NCBI RefSeq assembly: GCF_046297595.1
Contig: NZ_JBKBHT010000005.1
Span: forward strand, 62,001 to 126,000
DNA from: Ferrovibrio sp046297595
GTDB taxonomy: Bacteria; Pseudomonadota; Alphaproteobacteria; Ferrovibrionales; Ferrovibrionaceae
DNA length: 64,000 nt
Direction of reading: 5' to 3'
Positions 50,198 through 58,803 of this stretch are shown here, one piece after another. The position numbers were made by a program, and so were the translations under genes. The notes under the pieces were generated by a model. It saw nothing but the letters and a program-made list of their open reading frames with translations, was not told where the DNA came from and made no database searches. Position 1 is the stretch's first letter, and each line of letters opens with the position of its first letter.

Positions 50198-51394
50198 ATG
50201 CAGCGCGTGATGAAGACGGTGGCTTTTGCCACCGCCCTGATCGCCGGCAGCGCCATGACCGCGCAGGCCGCCGATCTGAAAATCGCCCTGATCGCCAGCA
50301 AGACCGGTCCGCTCGAGGCTTATGCCAAGCAGACCGAGACCGGCTTCATGATGGGCCTGGAATATCTGACCAAGAACACCATGACCTGGCAGGGCCGCAA
50401 GATTCAGGTGATCGTCAAGGACGACCAGTTCAAGCCCGACGTGGCCAAGTCGCTGCTGGAGCAGGCCTATGGCGACGACAATGTCGACATCGCCATTGGC
50501 ACCACCGGTTCGGGCGCCGCGCTGGCCATGCTGCCGGTGGCCGAGGAATACAAGAAGATCCTGATCGTCGAACCGGCCGTGGCCGATGCGATCACCGGCG
50601 AGAAGTGGAACAAATACATCTTCCGCACCGCGCGTAACTCGATGCAGGATGCCTATGCCGGCGCCGCGTCCTTCCCGACCTCGGGCGAGGTGAACGTGGC
50701 TACCCTGGCGCAGGATTACGCCTTCGGCCGCGATGGCATCAAGGCGATGAAAGAGGCGCTGGCTACCCTGCGTCCGAACGTGAAGGTGGTGTTCGAGGAA
50801 TACGCCCCCACCCAGACCACCGACTTCACCGCCTCGGCCCAGCGCCTGTTCGACGCGCTGAAGGACAAGCCGGGCAAGAAGATCATCGCCATCGTCTGGG
50901 CCGGTCCGCATCCGCTGCCCAAGATCGCAGACTTGAAGCCGGAGCGTTTCGGCATCGAGATCGCGCCGGGCGGCAACATCCTGCCGGTGATGAAGCTCTA
51001 CAAGCCGTATCCGGGCATGGAAGGCGCCGTCTATTACTACTACGATTTCCCGAAGAACCCGATGAATGACTGGCTGGTGAGCGAGCACAAGAAGAAGTTC
51101 GGCACGCCGCCCGACTTCTTCACCGCCGGCGGTTTCGCCGCCGCCTCGGCCGCGCTGACCGCCATCCAGAAGGCCGGCGGCACCAACACCGACAAGCTGA
51201 TCGCCGCCATGGAAGGCATGGCCTTCGACACGCCGAAGGGCACCATGTTCTTCCGCAAGGAAGATCATCAGGCGATGCAGCAGATGTATCACTTCCGGGT
51301 CAAGAAGGACGGCAAGGACGAGAACGACCTGCTCGAGCTCGTGCAGGTGATCCCGGAATCGGCCATGCCGCTGCCGATCCGCAACAAGCGCTGA
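50198..51394 (+). CDS. Liv-type ABC transporter substrate-binding protein
   Basis: A 398-residue periplasmic binding protein of the leucine/isoleucine/valine receptor type. Signal peptide about 1-25 (FATALIAGSAMTAQA). The mature part opens with LKIALIASKTGPLEAYAKQTETGFMMGLEY. ATG 50198 has AGGGAGA upstream; a longer frame to 50123 lacks a ribosome site. Members of this family bind branched-chain amino acids but also many aromatic and other carboxylates. Here the genes opposite are for acyl-CoA metabolism. A hairpin follows that should separate its expression from livG. Confidence 0.9.
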   Translation: MQRVMKTVAFATALIAGSAMTAQAADLKIALIASKTGPLEAYAKQTETGFMMGLEYLTKNTMTWQGRKIQVIVKDDQFKPDVAKSLLEQAYGDDNVDIAIGTTGSGAALAMLPVAEEYKKILIVEPAVADAITGEKWNKYIFRTARNSMQDAYAGAASFPTSGEVNVATLAQDYAFGRDGIKAMKEALATLRPNVKVVFEEYAPTQTTDFTASAQRLFDALKDKPGKKIIAIVWAGPHPLPKIADLKPERFGIEIAPGGNILPVMKLYKPYPGMEGAVYYYYDFPKNPMNDWLVSEHKKKFGTPPDFFTAGGFAAASAALTAIQKAGGTNTDKLIAAMEGMAFDTPKGTMFFRKEDHQAMQQMYHFRVKKDGKDENDLLELVQVIPESAMPLPIRNKR

Positions 51395-51407
51395 TTATTG
51401 CCCAACC

Positions 51408-51433
51408 GGCCGGGACGATCTGTCGTCCCGGCC
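51408..51433 (+). terminator. Intercistronic hairpin after the substrate-binding protein gene
   Basis: A perfect 11-bp stem GGCCGGGACGA (51408-51418) with TCGTCCCGGCC (51423-51433) and loop TCTG, followed by ATTTTCAT. It could work as a leaky terminator or 3' stabiliser, giving excess binding protein over the membrane subunits. Confidence 0.8.
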
Positions 51434-51469
51434 ATTTTCATATCCGGTCTCCATTTTCATATCCGGTCT
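51432..51469 (+). repeat. Perfect 19-bp tandem duplication before livG
   Basis: CCATTTTCATATCCGGTCT occurs twice without a gap (51432-51450 and 51451-51469) and ends one base before the livG ATG at 51471. The duplication copies the T-rich run after the hairpin. No Shine-Dalgarno sequence lies in front of the ATG. Confidence 0.92.
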
Positions 51470-51470
51470 G

Positions 51471-52253
51471 ATGTCTGCCACGCCAACGCTAGAAACCCGC
51501 GACCTGACGATCCGCTTCGGCGGCCATGTCGCCGTGAATGCCGTCAGCTGCGCCTTCCATCCCGGCACGCTGACCGCCATCGTCGGGCCGAACGGCGCCG
51601 GCAAGACCACCTATTTCAATCTGATCTCGGGTCAGCTCAAGGCGACCGCCGGCAGCGTGCTGCTGCACGGCCATGATGTGAGTGGACTGACAGCCTCGGC
51701 GCGCACCAAGCGCGGCATGGGGCGTGCGTTCCAGCTCACCAACCTGTTCCCCAATCTTACGGTCATGGAAAACGTGCGCCTGGCCGTGCAGTCGCGCGCC
51801 GGCGCCGGCCTGCAGCTGCTGCAGCTCTGGAGCCATCGGCGCGACCTGATCGAAAAGGCCGACGGCCTGCTCGACTCCGTGAAGCTGCTCGACAAGCGCA
51901 ACGCCATGGCCGGTGCGCTGCCCCATGGCGACCAGCGCAAGCTGGAGGTGGCCCTGCTGCTGGCGCTGGAACCCGACGTGTTCATGTTCGACGAACCGAC
52001 CGCGGGCATGTCGGTGGATGAAGTGCCGACGGTGCTGGACCTGATCCAGGGCATCAAGGCGCGCGGCGACAAGACCGTGCTGCTGGTCGAGCACAAGATG
52101 GACGTGGTGCGCAGCCTGGCCGACCGCATCATCGTGCTGCATAACGGCGCGCTGGTGGCCGATGGCGAGCCGGCCACGGTGATCGCTTCGCCGGTGGTGC
52201 AGGAGGCCTATCTCGGCATCTCGCCGGGAGCCGCACAGGAGGCCGCGCGATGA
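51471..52253 (+). CDS. livG: Liv-type ABC transporter ATP-binding protein (LivG)
   Basis: A 260-residue ATPase. Walker A GPNGAGKTT (39-47); signature LPHGDQRKLE, a variant of LSGGQ seen in LivG proteins; Walker B VFMFDEPTAGM; the switch His in VLLVEHKMD. GMGRAFQLTNLFPNLTVMENV is typical LivG. Its stop overlaps the start of livF in ATGA. Translation start lacks an obvious ribosome site. Confidence 0.92.
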   Translation: MSATPTLETRDLTIRFGGHVAVNAVSCAFHPGTLTAIVGPNGAGKTTYFNLISGQLKATAGSVLLHGHDVSGLTASARTKRGMGRAFQLTNLFPNLTVMENVRLAVQSRAGAGLQLLQLWSHRRDLIEKADGLLDSVKLLDKRNAMAGALPHGDQRKLEVALLLALEPDVFMFDEPTAGMSVDEVPTVLDLIQGIKARGDKTVLLVEHKMDVVRSLADRIIVLHNGALVADGEPATVIASPVVQEAYLGISPGAAQEAAR

Positions 52254-52975
52254 AAGACGCGATCCTGCGCCTGGAAGGCGTGCATACCCATATCGGGCAG
52301 TACCACATCCTGCACGGCGTCGACCTCGTGGTGCCGCGCGGCCAGCTCACCATGCTGCTGGGCCGCAACGGCGCCGGCAAGACCACCACTCTGCGCACCA
52401 TCATGGGCCTGTGGCAGGCGTCGAAAGGCCATGTGCAGTTCGATGGCCGCGATATCACGAAACTGCCCACGCCCGAGATCGCTCAAGCAGGCATCGCCTA
52501 CGTGCCCGAGAATATGGGTATCTTCGCCGACCTCACCGTGCGCGAGAACATGATCCTGGCCGCCCGCAACGGCGAGATCGATCCGAAACGCCTGAAATGG
52601 ATCTTCGGCCTGTTCCCGGCGCTGGAGAAATTCTGGTCGCTGGCCGCCGGCACGCTGTCGGGCGGACAGAAGCAGATGCTGGCGATTGCCCGCGCCATCG
52701 TCGAGCCGCGCGAGCTGCTGCTGATCGACGAGCCGACCAAGGGCCTGGCGCCGGCCATCATCATGAACATGATCCAGGCCTTCCGCGAACTGAAATCCAC
52801 CGGCGCCACCATCCTGCTGGTAGAGCAGAATTTCATGGCCGCCAAGATGCTGGGCGATGCCGTGGCCGTGATGGACGATGGCCGCATCGTGCATCGCGGC
52901 GCCATGGCCGAACTGGCTGAAGACACCTCGCTGCAGCAGAAACTGCTGGGCCTGAGCATGGACGCGCATCAATGA
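52250..52975 (+). CDS. livF: Liv-type ABC transporter ATP-binding protein (LivF)
   Basis: A 241-residue ATPase. Walker A GRNGAGKTT (38-46), signature LSGGQKQMLAIARA, Walker B LLLIDEPTKGLAP and the switch region TILLVEQNF. It overlaps livG and livH by 4 bp each (ATGA), so the three are translationally coupled. Confidence 0.93.
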   Translation: MKDAILRLEGVHTHIGQYHILHGVDLVVPRGQLTMLLGRNGAGKTTTLRTIMGLWQASKGHVQFDGRDITKLPTPEIAQAGIAYVPENMGIFADLTVRENMILAARNGEIDPKRLKWIFGLFPALEKFWSLAAGTLSGGQKQMLAIARAIVEPRELLLIDEPTKGLAPAIIMNMIQAFRELKSTGATILLVEQNFMAAKMLGDAVAVMDDGRIVHRGAMAELAEDTSLQQKLLGLSMDAHQ

Positions 52976-53991
52976 GCAATGCTGTCGCCGCCACCGAAAC
53001 CGCTTCGCTGCCCAAGGTGAAGACCGACTGGCTGCCGGCCCTGCTGGTGCCGATCCTGGCCATCGCCGCCCTGCCGCTGGTGGGCAGTTTCTCCACCTGG
53101 GTCACGCTCACCGTGGCGGCGCTGGCCATGGGCATGATGATCTTCCTGATGGCGTCCGGCCTCACGCTGGTTTTCGGCCTGATGGATGTGCTGAATTTCG
53201 GCCATGGCGTGTTCATCTCGTTCGGCGCCTATGTCAGCCTGATGGTGCTGGGGCCGCTGACCGGCTGGGTCGAGAGCCCGAATATATGGCTCAATATCGG
53301 CGTGCTGCTGGCCTGCATCCTGGTCGCCATGCTGGTGACCGGCGCCCTGGGCTATGCCTTTGAGCGCGTTGTGATCCGCCCGGTCTATGGCCAGCATCTG
53401 AAGCAGATCCTGATCACCATGGGCGGCATGATCGTGGCCGAACAGATGATCCATGTGATCTGGGGGGCTAGCCCGATCCCGCTGCGGCTGCCCGAAGGCC
53501 TGCGCGGCGCCATCGTGGTGGGCGAGGCGGCGATGGAGAAATACCGCGTGATCGCCGTGGTGCTGGGGCTGCTGGTTTTCGGCCTGATGCATCTGATGCT
53601 CAACCGCACCAAGATTGGGCTGCTGATCCGTGCCGGCGTGGAGAATGCCGAGATGGTGGAAGCCCTGGGCTACAAGATCCGCCGCCTGTTTGTCGGCGTG
53701 TTCATCGCTGGTTCGGCCCTGGCCGGGCTGGGCGGCGTGCTCTGGGCCTTCTACCGCCAGACGCTCACCGCCGGCATGGGCATGGAAGTGAACGTGCTGA
53801 TCTTCATCGTCATCATCATCGGCGGCCTCGGCTCTATCGGCGGCTGCTTCGTCGGCGCCATCCTAGTGGCGCTGGTGGCGAATTACACCGGCTTCCTGGC
53901 GCCCAAGCTGGCGTTGGGGTCCAGCATCCTGCTGATGGTGCTGATCCTGCTATGGCGGCCGCAGGGCCTTTATCCCGTGGCCAAGCGGTAA
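52972..53991 (+). CDS. livH: Liv-type ABC transporter permease (LivH)
   Basis: A 339-residue inner-membrane permease with about eight or nine helices. GLTLVFGLMDVLNFGHGVFISFGAYVSL (about 62-89) and IRAGVENAEMVEALGYKIRRLFVGVFIAGSALAGLGGVLWAFYRQ with the EAA-like coupling region are typical of LivH. It is coupled by ATGA to livF and followed 15 bp later by livM. Confidence 0.93.
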   Translation: MSNAVAATETASLPKVKTDWLPALLVPILAIAALPLVGSFSTWVTLTVAALAMGMMIFLMASGLTLVFGLMDVLNFGHGVFISFGAYVSLMVLGPLTGWVESPNIWLNIGVLLACILVAMLVTGALGYAFERVVIRPVYGQHLKQILITMGGMIVAEQMIHVIWGASPIPLRLPEGLRGAIVVGEAAMEKYRVIAVVLGLLVFGLMHLMLNRTKIGLLIRAGVENAEMVEALGYKIRRLFVGVFIAGSALAGLGGVLWAFYRQTLTAGMGMEVNVLIFIVIIIGGLGSIGGCFVGAILVALVANYTGFLAPKLALGSSILLMVLILLWRPQGLYPVAKR

Positions 53992-54006
53992 GAGGAGGGA
54001 CGCATC

Positions 54007-55089
54007 ATGCTGCCGAGCAATCCCATCCACAGCATCCTCTCCGGCGATTATCCGCGCTCGAAGGCGCTGTCGGTCGCGCTGGCCATCGTGCTGTTCAGCC
54101 TGGCCTTCGCGCCCTTCCTGTTTCCGGGCAGCCAGCCGCTGAACGTCGCCGCCAAGATCTGCGTCTTCGTGATCCTGGTGGCCAGCTACGATCTGCTGCT
54201 GGGCTATACCGGCATCGTGTCGTTCGCCCATACGATGTTCTACGGCATTGGCGGTTATGGCGTGGCGATTGCCATGTACAATTTCAATGCCGGCTGGGGT
54301 GCGCTGGGGCTGGGCGTGCTGGCAGCCCTTGTGCTGGCCATGCTGCTGGCTCTGCTGATCGGCCTGTTTTCCCTGCGGGTGCGGGCAATCTTCTTCGCCA
54401 TGATCACGCTGGCGGTGGCCTCGGCCTTCGCCATCCTGGCTTCGCAACTCAACGAGATCACCGGCGGCGAGGATGGCCGCAGCTACCGCATCCCGGAAAT
54501 GCTGCGCCCGGCCTTCCGCCTGTTCGACGAACCGGTGCTGGGCGTGATGATCAATGGCCGCATCCTGACCTACTACCTGATCTTCTTCGCCGCTCTGATC
54601 CTGTTCCTGCTGGCTTTGCGCGTGGTGAATTCGCCCTTCGGCCGCGTGCTGCAGGCCATCCGCGAGAATGATTTCCGCGCCGAGGCCCTGGGCTATCGTG
54701 TTGTGGTCTACCGCTCCATCGCCAACTGCCTCTCGGCCGGCATGGCCACGCTGGCCGGCGTGCTGATGGCCCTGTGGCTGCGCTATACCGGGCCGGATAC
54801 CACGCTCAGCTTCGCCATCATGATCGACATCCTGCTGATGGTGGTGATCGGCGGCATGGGCACGCTGTATGGCGCCGTGCTGGGCGCCACCATCTTCATC
54901 CTGGCGCAGAATTACCTGCAGGTGCTGATGGGCCAGTTCAGCGGCATGCTGGAAGCCGCCGGCATCCCGCTGCTGCCCGGCCTGTTCCATGCCGACCGCT
55001 GGTTGCTCTGGCTCGGCATCCTGTTTGTGCTCAGCGTCTATTTCTTCCCGGTCGGCATCGTCGGCAAGCTGCGGCAGATGAAGTCATAA
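54007..55089 (+). CDS. livM: Liv-type ABC transporter permease (LivM)
   Basis: A 360-residue permease. LLLGYTGIVSFAHTMFYGIGGYGVAIAMYNF and AIRENDFRAEALGYRVVVYRSIANCLSAGMATLAGVLMAL are diagnostic LivM sequence, with about ten helices. The GAGGGACGCATC region upstream supplies a ribosome site. Last permease gene of the Liv operon, 11 bp before the alpha/beta hydrolase. Confidence 0.93.
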   Translation: MLPSNPIHSILSGDYPRSKALSVALAIVLFSLAFAPFLFPGSQPLNVAAKICVFVILVASYDLLLGYTGIVSFAHTMFYGIGGYGVAIAMYNFNAGWGALGLGVLAALVLAMLLALLIGLFSLRVRAIFFAMITLAVASAFAILASQLNEITGGEDGRSYRIPEMLRPAFRLFDEPVLGVMINGRILTYYLIFFAALILFLLALRVVNSPFGRVLQAIRENDFRAEALGYRVVVYRSIANCLSAGMATLAGVLMALWLRYTGPDTTLSFAIMIDILLMVVIGGMGTLYGAVLGATIFILAQNYLQVLMGQFSGMLEAAGIPLLPGLFHADRWLLWLGILFVLSVYFFPVGIVGKLRQMKS

Positions 55090-55100
55090 CGCATGAAACC

Positions 55101-55958
55101 ATGGCGCATGAAATCATGACTGGGCGCTCGCGCTATTACGACCTGCTCGGCCGGTCGGTCCATTGCCTGGAATGGGGCGACGAGGCCGCGCCGGCGGTGG
55201 TCCTGTGGCACGGCTTCGCCCGCAACGCCCATGATTTCGAGTATCTGGCCGCCGCTTTGGCCGGGCGTTACCGCCTGATCGCGCCCGACACCATCGGCCG
55301 GGGCCTGAGCGCCTGGAGCCCGGAACCCGATGCGGAATACACCGTGCCGTTTTATGCCCGGCAGGCCGCGGCATTGCTGGATATGCTGAAGCTGCAGAGC
55401 GTGCGCTGGGTCGGCACCTCGATGGGCGGCCTGATCGGCATGGTCTGCGCGGCGACAGCCCTGAAGGCGCGCATCACCCATCTGGTGCTGAACGACGTGG
55501 GCCCGGCCATCGCGCCGGGTGCCGTGCAGCGCATCCTCTCCTATGCCGGCACGCCGCCCAGCTTTGCCAGCCTGCCCGAGCTGGAGCAGTATTTCCGCAC
55601 CATCTATGCGCCGTTCGGCATCGCCTCGGATGATGGCTGGCGCCGCCTGGCGGAAACTTCGGCGCGGCGGTTGCCCGATGGCCGGCTGACCACCCATTAC
55701 GATCCCGAGATCGCCGCCGTGCTGGGTCGCCAGAGTGCGGGTACCTCGGGCGATGCCTGGCCGATCTACGACCAGATCGTGGCCAGGACGCTGCTGCTGC
55801 GTGGCGCCGTGTCCGACCTGCTGAGCGATGAGACCGCCGCCGAGATGACCCGGCGCGGCCCGAAGGCGCGGCGTGTCGACATGCCCGGCATCGGCCATGC
55901 CCCGGCGCTGGATACCGCCGAGCAGGTGGCCCTGATCGCGCAATTCCTGGCCGAATAG
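55101..55958 (+). CDS. Alpha/beta hydrolase, last gene of the Liv operon
   Basis: A 285-residue serine hydrolase. VVLWHGFARNAHDFEYLA gives the oxyanion site, GTSMGG the nucleophile S107, and GIGHAPALD the His. The cap region is Pro/Arg-rich. It begins 11 bp after livM, so it is co-transcribed with the transporter. The start could also be ATG 55116. It is unrelated in detail to the hydrolase at 45424. It may hydrolyse an ester of the imported compound; this is inference from position. Confidence 0.83.
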   Translation: MAHEIMTGRSRYYDLLGRSVHCLEWGDEAAPAVVLWHGFARNAHDFEYLAAALAGRYRLIAPDTIGRGLSAWSPEPDAEYTVPFYARQAAALLDMLKLQSVRWVGTSMGGLIGMVCAATALKARITHLVLNDVGPAIAPGAVQRILSYAGTPPSFASLPELEQYFRTIYAPFGIASDDGWRRLAETSARRLPDGRLTTHYDPEIAAVLGRQSAGTSGDAWPIYDQIVARTLLLRGAVSDLLSDETAAEMTRRGPKARRVDMPGIGHAPALDTAEQVALIAQFLAE

Positions 55959-55995
55959 GGGACTTCCGGGCCCCGGCGGGCCCTCGGGCAGGCGG

Positions 55996-56024
55996 TTGGC
56001 CGGAACAGCCTGCCGTCCTATACT
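55996..56024 (+). promoter_or_regulatory. Promoter of the Zur-like gene, predicted leaderless
   Basis: TTGGCC (55996-56001), a 17-bp spacer and TATACT (56019-56024). The sixth base after the -10 is directly before the ATG at 56031, so transcription should begin at the start codon. No Shine-Dalgarno sequence exists. Confidence 0.6.
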
Positions 56025-56030
56025 GGTTGT

Positions 56031-56528
56031 ATGTCCAGCGCCTCGCCCCAGCCCCACAATCACGCCCACAGCCATCGGCACGGCCACGACCATGCGGCCT
56101 GCATCAGTGATGCCTTGAGCCAGGCCGAAGCCCATTGCGCATCGACTGGCGCCAAGCTGACGCCGATCCGCCGCCGTGTGCTGGAACTGATCTGGCAGAG
56201 CCACAAGCCGGCCGGCGCCTACGATCTGCTGGCGCAGATGGGCGGCGACGGCCAGAAGGTGGCGCCACCCACCGTGTATCGCGCGCTGGATTTCCTGGTC
56301 GAACAGGGGCTGGTCCATCGCGTCGAAAGCCTGAACGCCTTCATCGGCTGTACCCATCCGGGCCATGCCGTGCAGCAGGAAATCTTCATCTGCAAAACCT
56401 GCGGCACCGCCATCGAGATCAACGATCCCGAACTCAGCCAGCGCATCCTGCAGGATGCCAAGGGGCTGGGCTTCATGGTCGAGCGCCAGACCATCGAAGT
56501 GGTCGGCATCTGCCGCGACTGCCGCTGA
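56031..56528 (+). CDS. zur: Fur-superfamily zinc regulator (Zur-like)
   Basis: A 165-residue metalloregulator. The winged helix is LTPIRRRVLELIWQSHKPAGAYDLLAQM with PPTVYRALDFLVEQGLVHRVES. The structural zinc cysteines are CKTCG and the terminal CRDC. GCTHPGHA lies in the regulatory zinc site region. The N-terminus carries eight histidines within residues 9-20 (HNHAHSHRHGHDH pattern), which is unusual and could buffer zinc. No znuABC gene is adjacent. Zur is preferred to Fur because of the length and CxxC spacing. Confidence 0.83.
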   Translation: MSSASPQPHNHAHSHRHGHDHAACISDALSQAEAHCASTGAKLTPIRRRVLELIWQSHKPAGAYDLLAQMGGDGQKVAPPTVYRALDFLVEQGLVHRVESLNAFIGCTHPGHAVQQEIFICKTCGTAIEINDPELSQRILQDAKGLGFMVERQTIEVVGICRDCR

Positions 56529-56685
56529 AGTGCCACGTTAGGCCGGGATTCCGCCAAAACAGATTCCTTGCGCATCGCCTGATCGGGTGTAGCCTGTAGG
56601 CATCGGCGGCGCGGCCGAAAAAAGCTTCATCATTCAGGCGGCGACCGTCCCCTTGCCAGAGGCTCCCTTGCCAGAGGAGGAAGCG

Positions 56686-57156
56686 ATGGGACTTGCGATC
56701 AGCCTGCAGGAATATCTTGAGCGCTGCGATGTGCCCTATGAGGTGATCGAGCATCAGCGCGCCACCACGATGCTGGCGGCGGCACATTGCGCCGGTGTGC
56801 CGGAAGAAAAGGTAGCCAAGGCCGTGCTGCAGGAAGACGAAGACGGCTACATGCTGGCCCTCGTGCCGGCGGCCTGCGCCGTCGAACTCGGCCGGCTCAG
56901 CCGGATGTTGCAGCGGCGGATCGGGCTGGCGACGGAGAGCGAGGTGGCCGAACTGTTCGGCGATTGCGAAACCGGGGCAGTTCCGGCGCTCGGCACGCCC
57001 TATGGCGTCGAAGTGCTGATCGACGACCGGCTGGACGGCTGCGACGACCTCTATTTCGAGGGCGGCGACCACCGCAGCCTGGTGCATATCCGCGGCCGCG
57101 ACCTGCGGCGCCTGCTGCCCGAAGCCCTGCATGCAAGGATCGGCACAGCCCACTAG
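56686..57156 (+). CDS. YbaK/ProX-type aminoacyl-tRNA deacylase family protein
   Basis: A 156-residue protein of the YbaK/prolyl-tRNA editing fold: LQEYLERCDVPYEVIEHQRATTMLAAAHCAGVPEEKVAKAVL (about 8-48) and the later LATESEVAELFGDCETGAVPALGTPYGVEVLIDDRL with the catalytic Lys (K37 or K42 region). It would remove mischarged amino acids from tRNA. ATG 56686 is supported by AGAGGAGGAAG upstream; an in-frame ATG at 56653 is less likely. Some relatives instead carry a CBS domain, which is absent here. Confidence 0.85.
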   Translation: MGLAISLQEYLERCDVPYEVIEHQRATTMLAAAHCAGVPEEKVAKAVLQEDEDGYMLALVPAACAVELGRLSRMLQRRIGLATESEVAELFGDCETGAVPALGTPYGVEVLIDDRLDGCDDLYFEGGDHRSLVHIRGRDLRRLLPEALHARIGTAH

Positions 57157-57179
57157 CTGGATGCGCTAGCCGAATTTGC

Positions 57180-57935
57180 CTAGGAGAATTTCGGTGGCCG
57201 TTTCTCGAAGAAGGCCGTCATCGCTTCGCGGGCTTCCGCCGATTTCAGCTGGCTGCGGAAATGCACGCCCTCGGCGGCCATCTGGCCGGCGATGTCGCCG
57301 CGTGTCTGACGCAACAGCTGTTTTGTCAGGCGTAGCGCCGTCGGCGGTTTGGCAGCCAGCTTCGCCGCCACCTGCATCGCCTCGGGCAGTACTCGGGCAT
57401 CGGGGAAGATGGCGTTGGCGATGCCATAGGCTTTCGCGGTCTCGGCATTGAACGGTTCACCCAGCAGCAGCAGTTCGGCGGCACGGTGATAACCGATCAT
57501 GGCCGGCAGCAGCAGCGAGGAAGCAGCCTCGGGCACCAGCGCCAGGTTGACGAAGGGCAGCGACAGGCGGGCATCGGTGCCGACATAAACCAGGTCGCAA
57601 TGCAGCAGCATGGTGGTGCCCACGCCGACGGCAACGCCGCTCACGGCCGCGACCAGCGGCTTGGACGCCGTGCTGATCGCGCGCAGGAAACGGAAGACCG
57701 GGCTTTCGTCGCCCTGCGGCGGGGTGTTGAGGAAATCCAGCAGGTCGTTGCCGGCAGTGAAGGCGCCGCCATTGCCGGCGAACACGATCACGCGCACGGC
57801 AGCGTCGGATTCGGCGGCTTCCAGCGCATCGGCCATCGCGGCGTACATGGCGCTGGTCAATGCGTTCTTCTTGTCGGGCCGGTTGATCGTGATGGTCAGG
57901 ATGCCATCGGCCTTGGCTGTCAGAATCTCGCTCAC
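57180..57935 (-). CDS. Enoyl-CoA hydratase/isomerase-family protein
   Basis: A 251-residue crotonase-fold enzyme. ITINRPDKKNALTSAMYAAM, oxyanion segment GGAFTAGNDLLDF and VAVGVGTTMLLHCDLVY are present, and the single Glu in NLALVPEAASSLL is the pattern of delta3-delta2-enoyl-CoA isomerases and PaaG-like enzymes. So isomerisation is favoured over hydration. The C-terminus FFEKRPPKF is typical. It lies 12 bp after the GNAT gene in the same direction. Confidence 0.87.
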   Translation of the reverse strand: MSEILTAKADGILTITINRPDKKNALTSAMYAAMADALEAAESDAAVRVIVFAGNGGAFTAGNDLLDFLNTPPQGDESPVFRFLRAISTASKPLVAAVSGVAVGVGTTMLLHCDLVYVGTDARLSLPFVNLALVPEAASSLLLPAMIGYHRAAELLLLGEPFNAETAKAYGIANAIFPDARVLPEAMQVAAKLAAKPPTALRLTKQLLRQTRGDIAGQMAAEGVHFRSQLKSAEAREAMTAFFEKRPPKFS

Positions 57936-57947
57936 GGCGCTGCTCCC

Positions 57948-58802
57948 CTACTGTTTGAACAGCAGGATCGCATAGTCGCCGACGGGGGTGAAGCCTAACG
58001 CAGCGTAAGCCGTCCTGGCCGCTTCATTGTCGACTGGCGTGAACAGCACGGCGAGGGCGGCCCCGGCCTGCCGGGCGGATGCCAGCGCGCCGGCCACCAC
58101 GGCGCGGCCATAGCCGCGGCTGCGCAGGTCGGGCGGTGTCCAGACATTGCCGACCTGCACGGCATCGGGCAGGCGCGCATTGAAGCAGCAGCCCGCCACC
58201 GGGCGGGTGCCATCGAACAGCAGGAACTGGTCGCCTTCGGCCACCCAGCGCTCGACCTCGGCGCGGCAATGCTGCGACACCGTCTGCGACGGTGTGGCGC
58301 TCAGCGTTTCCTGGGTGAAGGCGAGACGCCATTCGGTCAGCAGATCGAGATCGGCTTCCGTCGCGCGCCGGCAGGTGAGCGACTGGTTGGGCAGGGGTGC
58401 CGGCTGGCGCAGCGCGTCGAGCCGGAGCGTCATCAGCACTTCCTTCGAGCGCAGGGTGCGATAGCGGTCGTCCAGCGCCAGCGCTTCCTGGGCATCCAGT
58501 GCCTGCTGCCAGGGGCCAAGGATGCCGGCCACCGGGCGGTCCGATACGGCAGCCCGCGCCACGGCACCGGCATGGTCCGGCGCGAACACGAGCAGCATGC
58601 CCTGCCAGTAATGCGCGGCTACGCCGAGGATGCGGTCGCCATCGAAGGCCGCGGCATACCGGCCCTGGTAGGGCTGGTCGCCATCGACAATACCGCCTCG
58701 GGCCAGATTGCCGCGCAGGATCATCGTCTCGGCCAGATGGGCATGCAGGAAGGCTTCCAGTTTCGGCTGGTCCTGCGGCGTGAGGATGCGGATATCGGCC
58801 AT
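57948..58802 (-). CDS. GNAT-family N-acetyltransferase
   Basis: A 284-residue protein with a C-terminal GNAT domain. The acetyl-CoA loop appears as VWTPPDLRSRGYGRAVVAGALASARQAGA (about 224-252), followed by LFTPVDNEAARTAYAALGF. The N-terminal half looks like a second, degraded GNAT repeat (DIRILTPQDQPKLEAFLHAH). The acceptor is unknown. It starts 1 bp after the beta-lyase stop, so the two are co-transcribed. Confidence 0.85.
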   Translation of the reverse strand: MADIRILTPQDQPKLEAFLHAHLAETMILRGNLARGGIVDGDQPYQGRYAAAFDGDRILGVAAHYWQGMLLVFAPDHAGAVARAAVSDRPVAGILGPWQQALDAQEALALDDRYRTLRSKEVLMTLRLDALRQPAPLPNQSLTCRRATEADLDLLTEWRLAFTQETLSATPSQTVSQHCRAEVERWVAEGDQFLLFDGTRPVAGCCFNARLPDAVQVGNVWTPPDLRSRGYGRAVVAGALASARQAGAALAVLFTPVDNEAARTAYAALGFTPVGDYAILLFKQ

Positions 58803-58803
58803 G

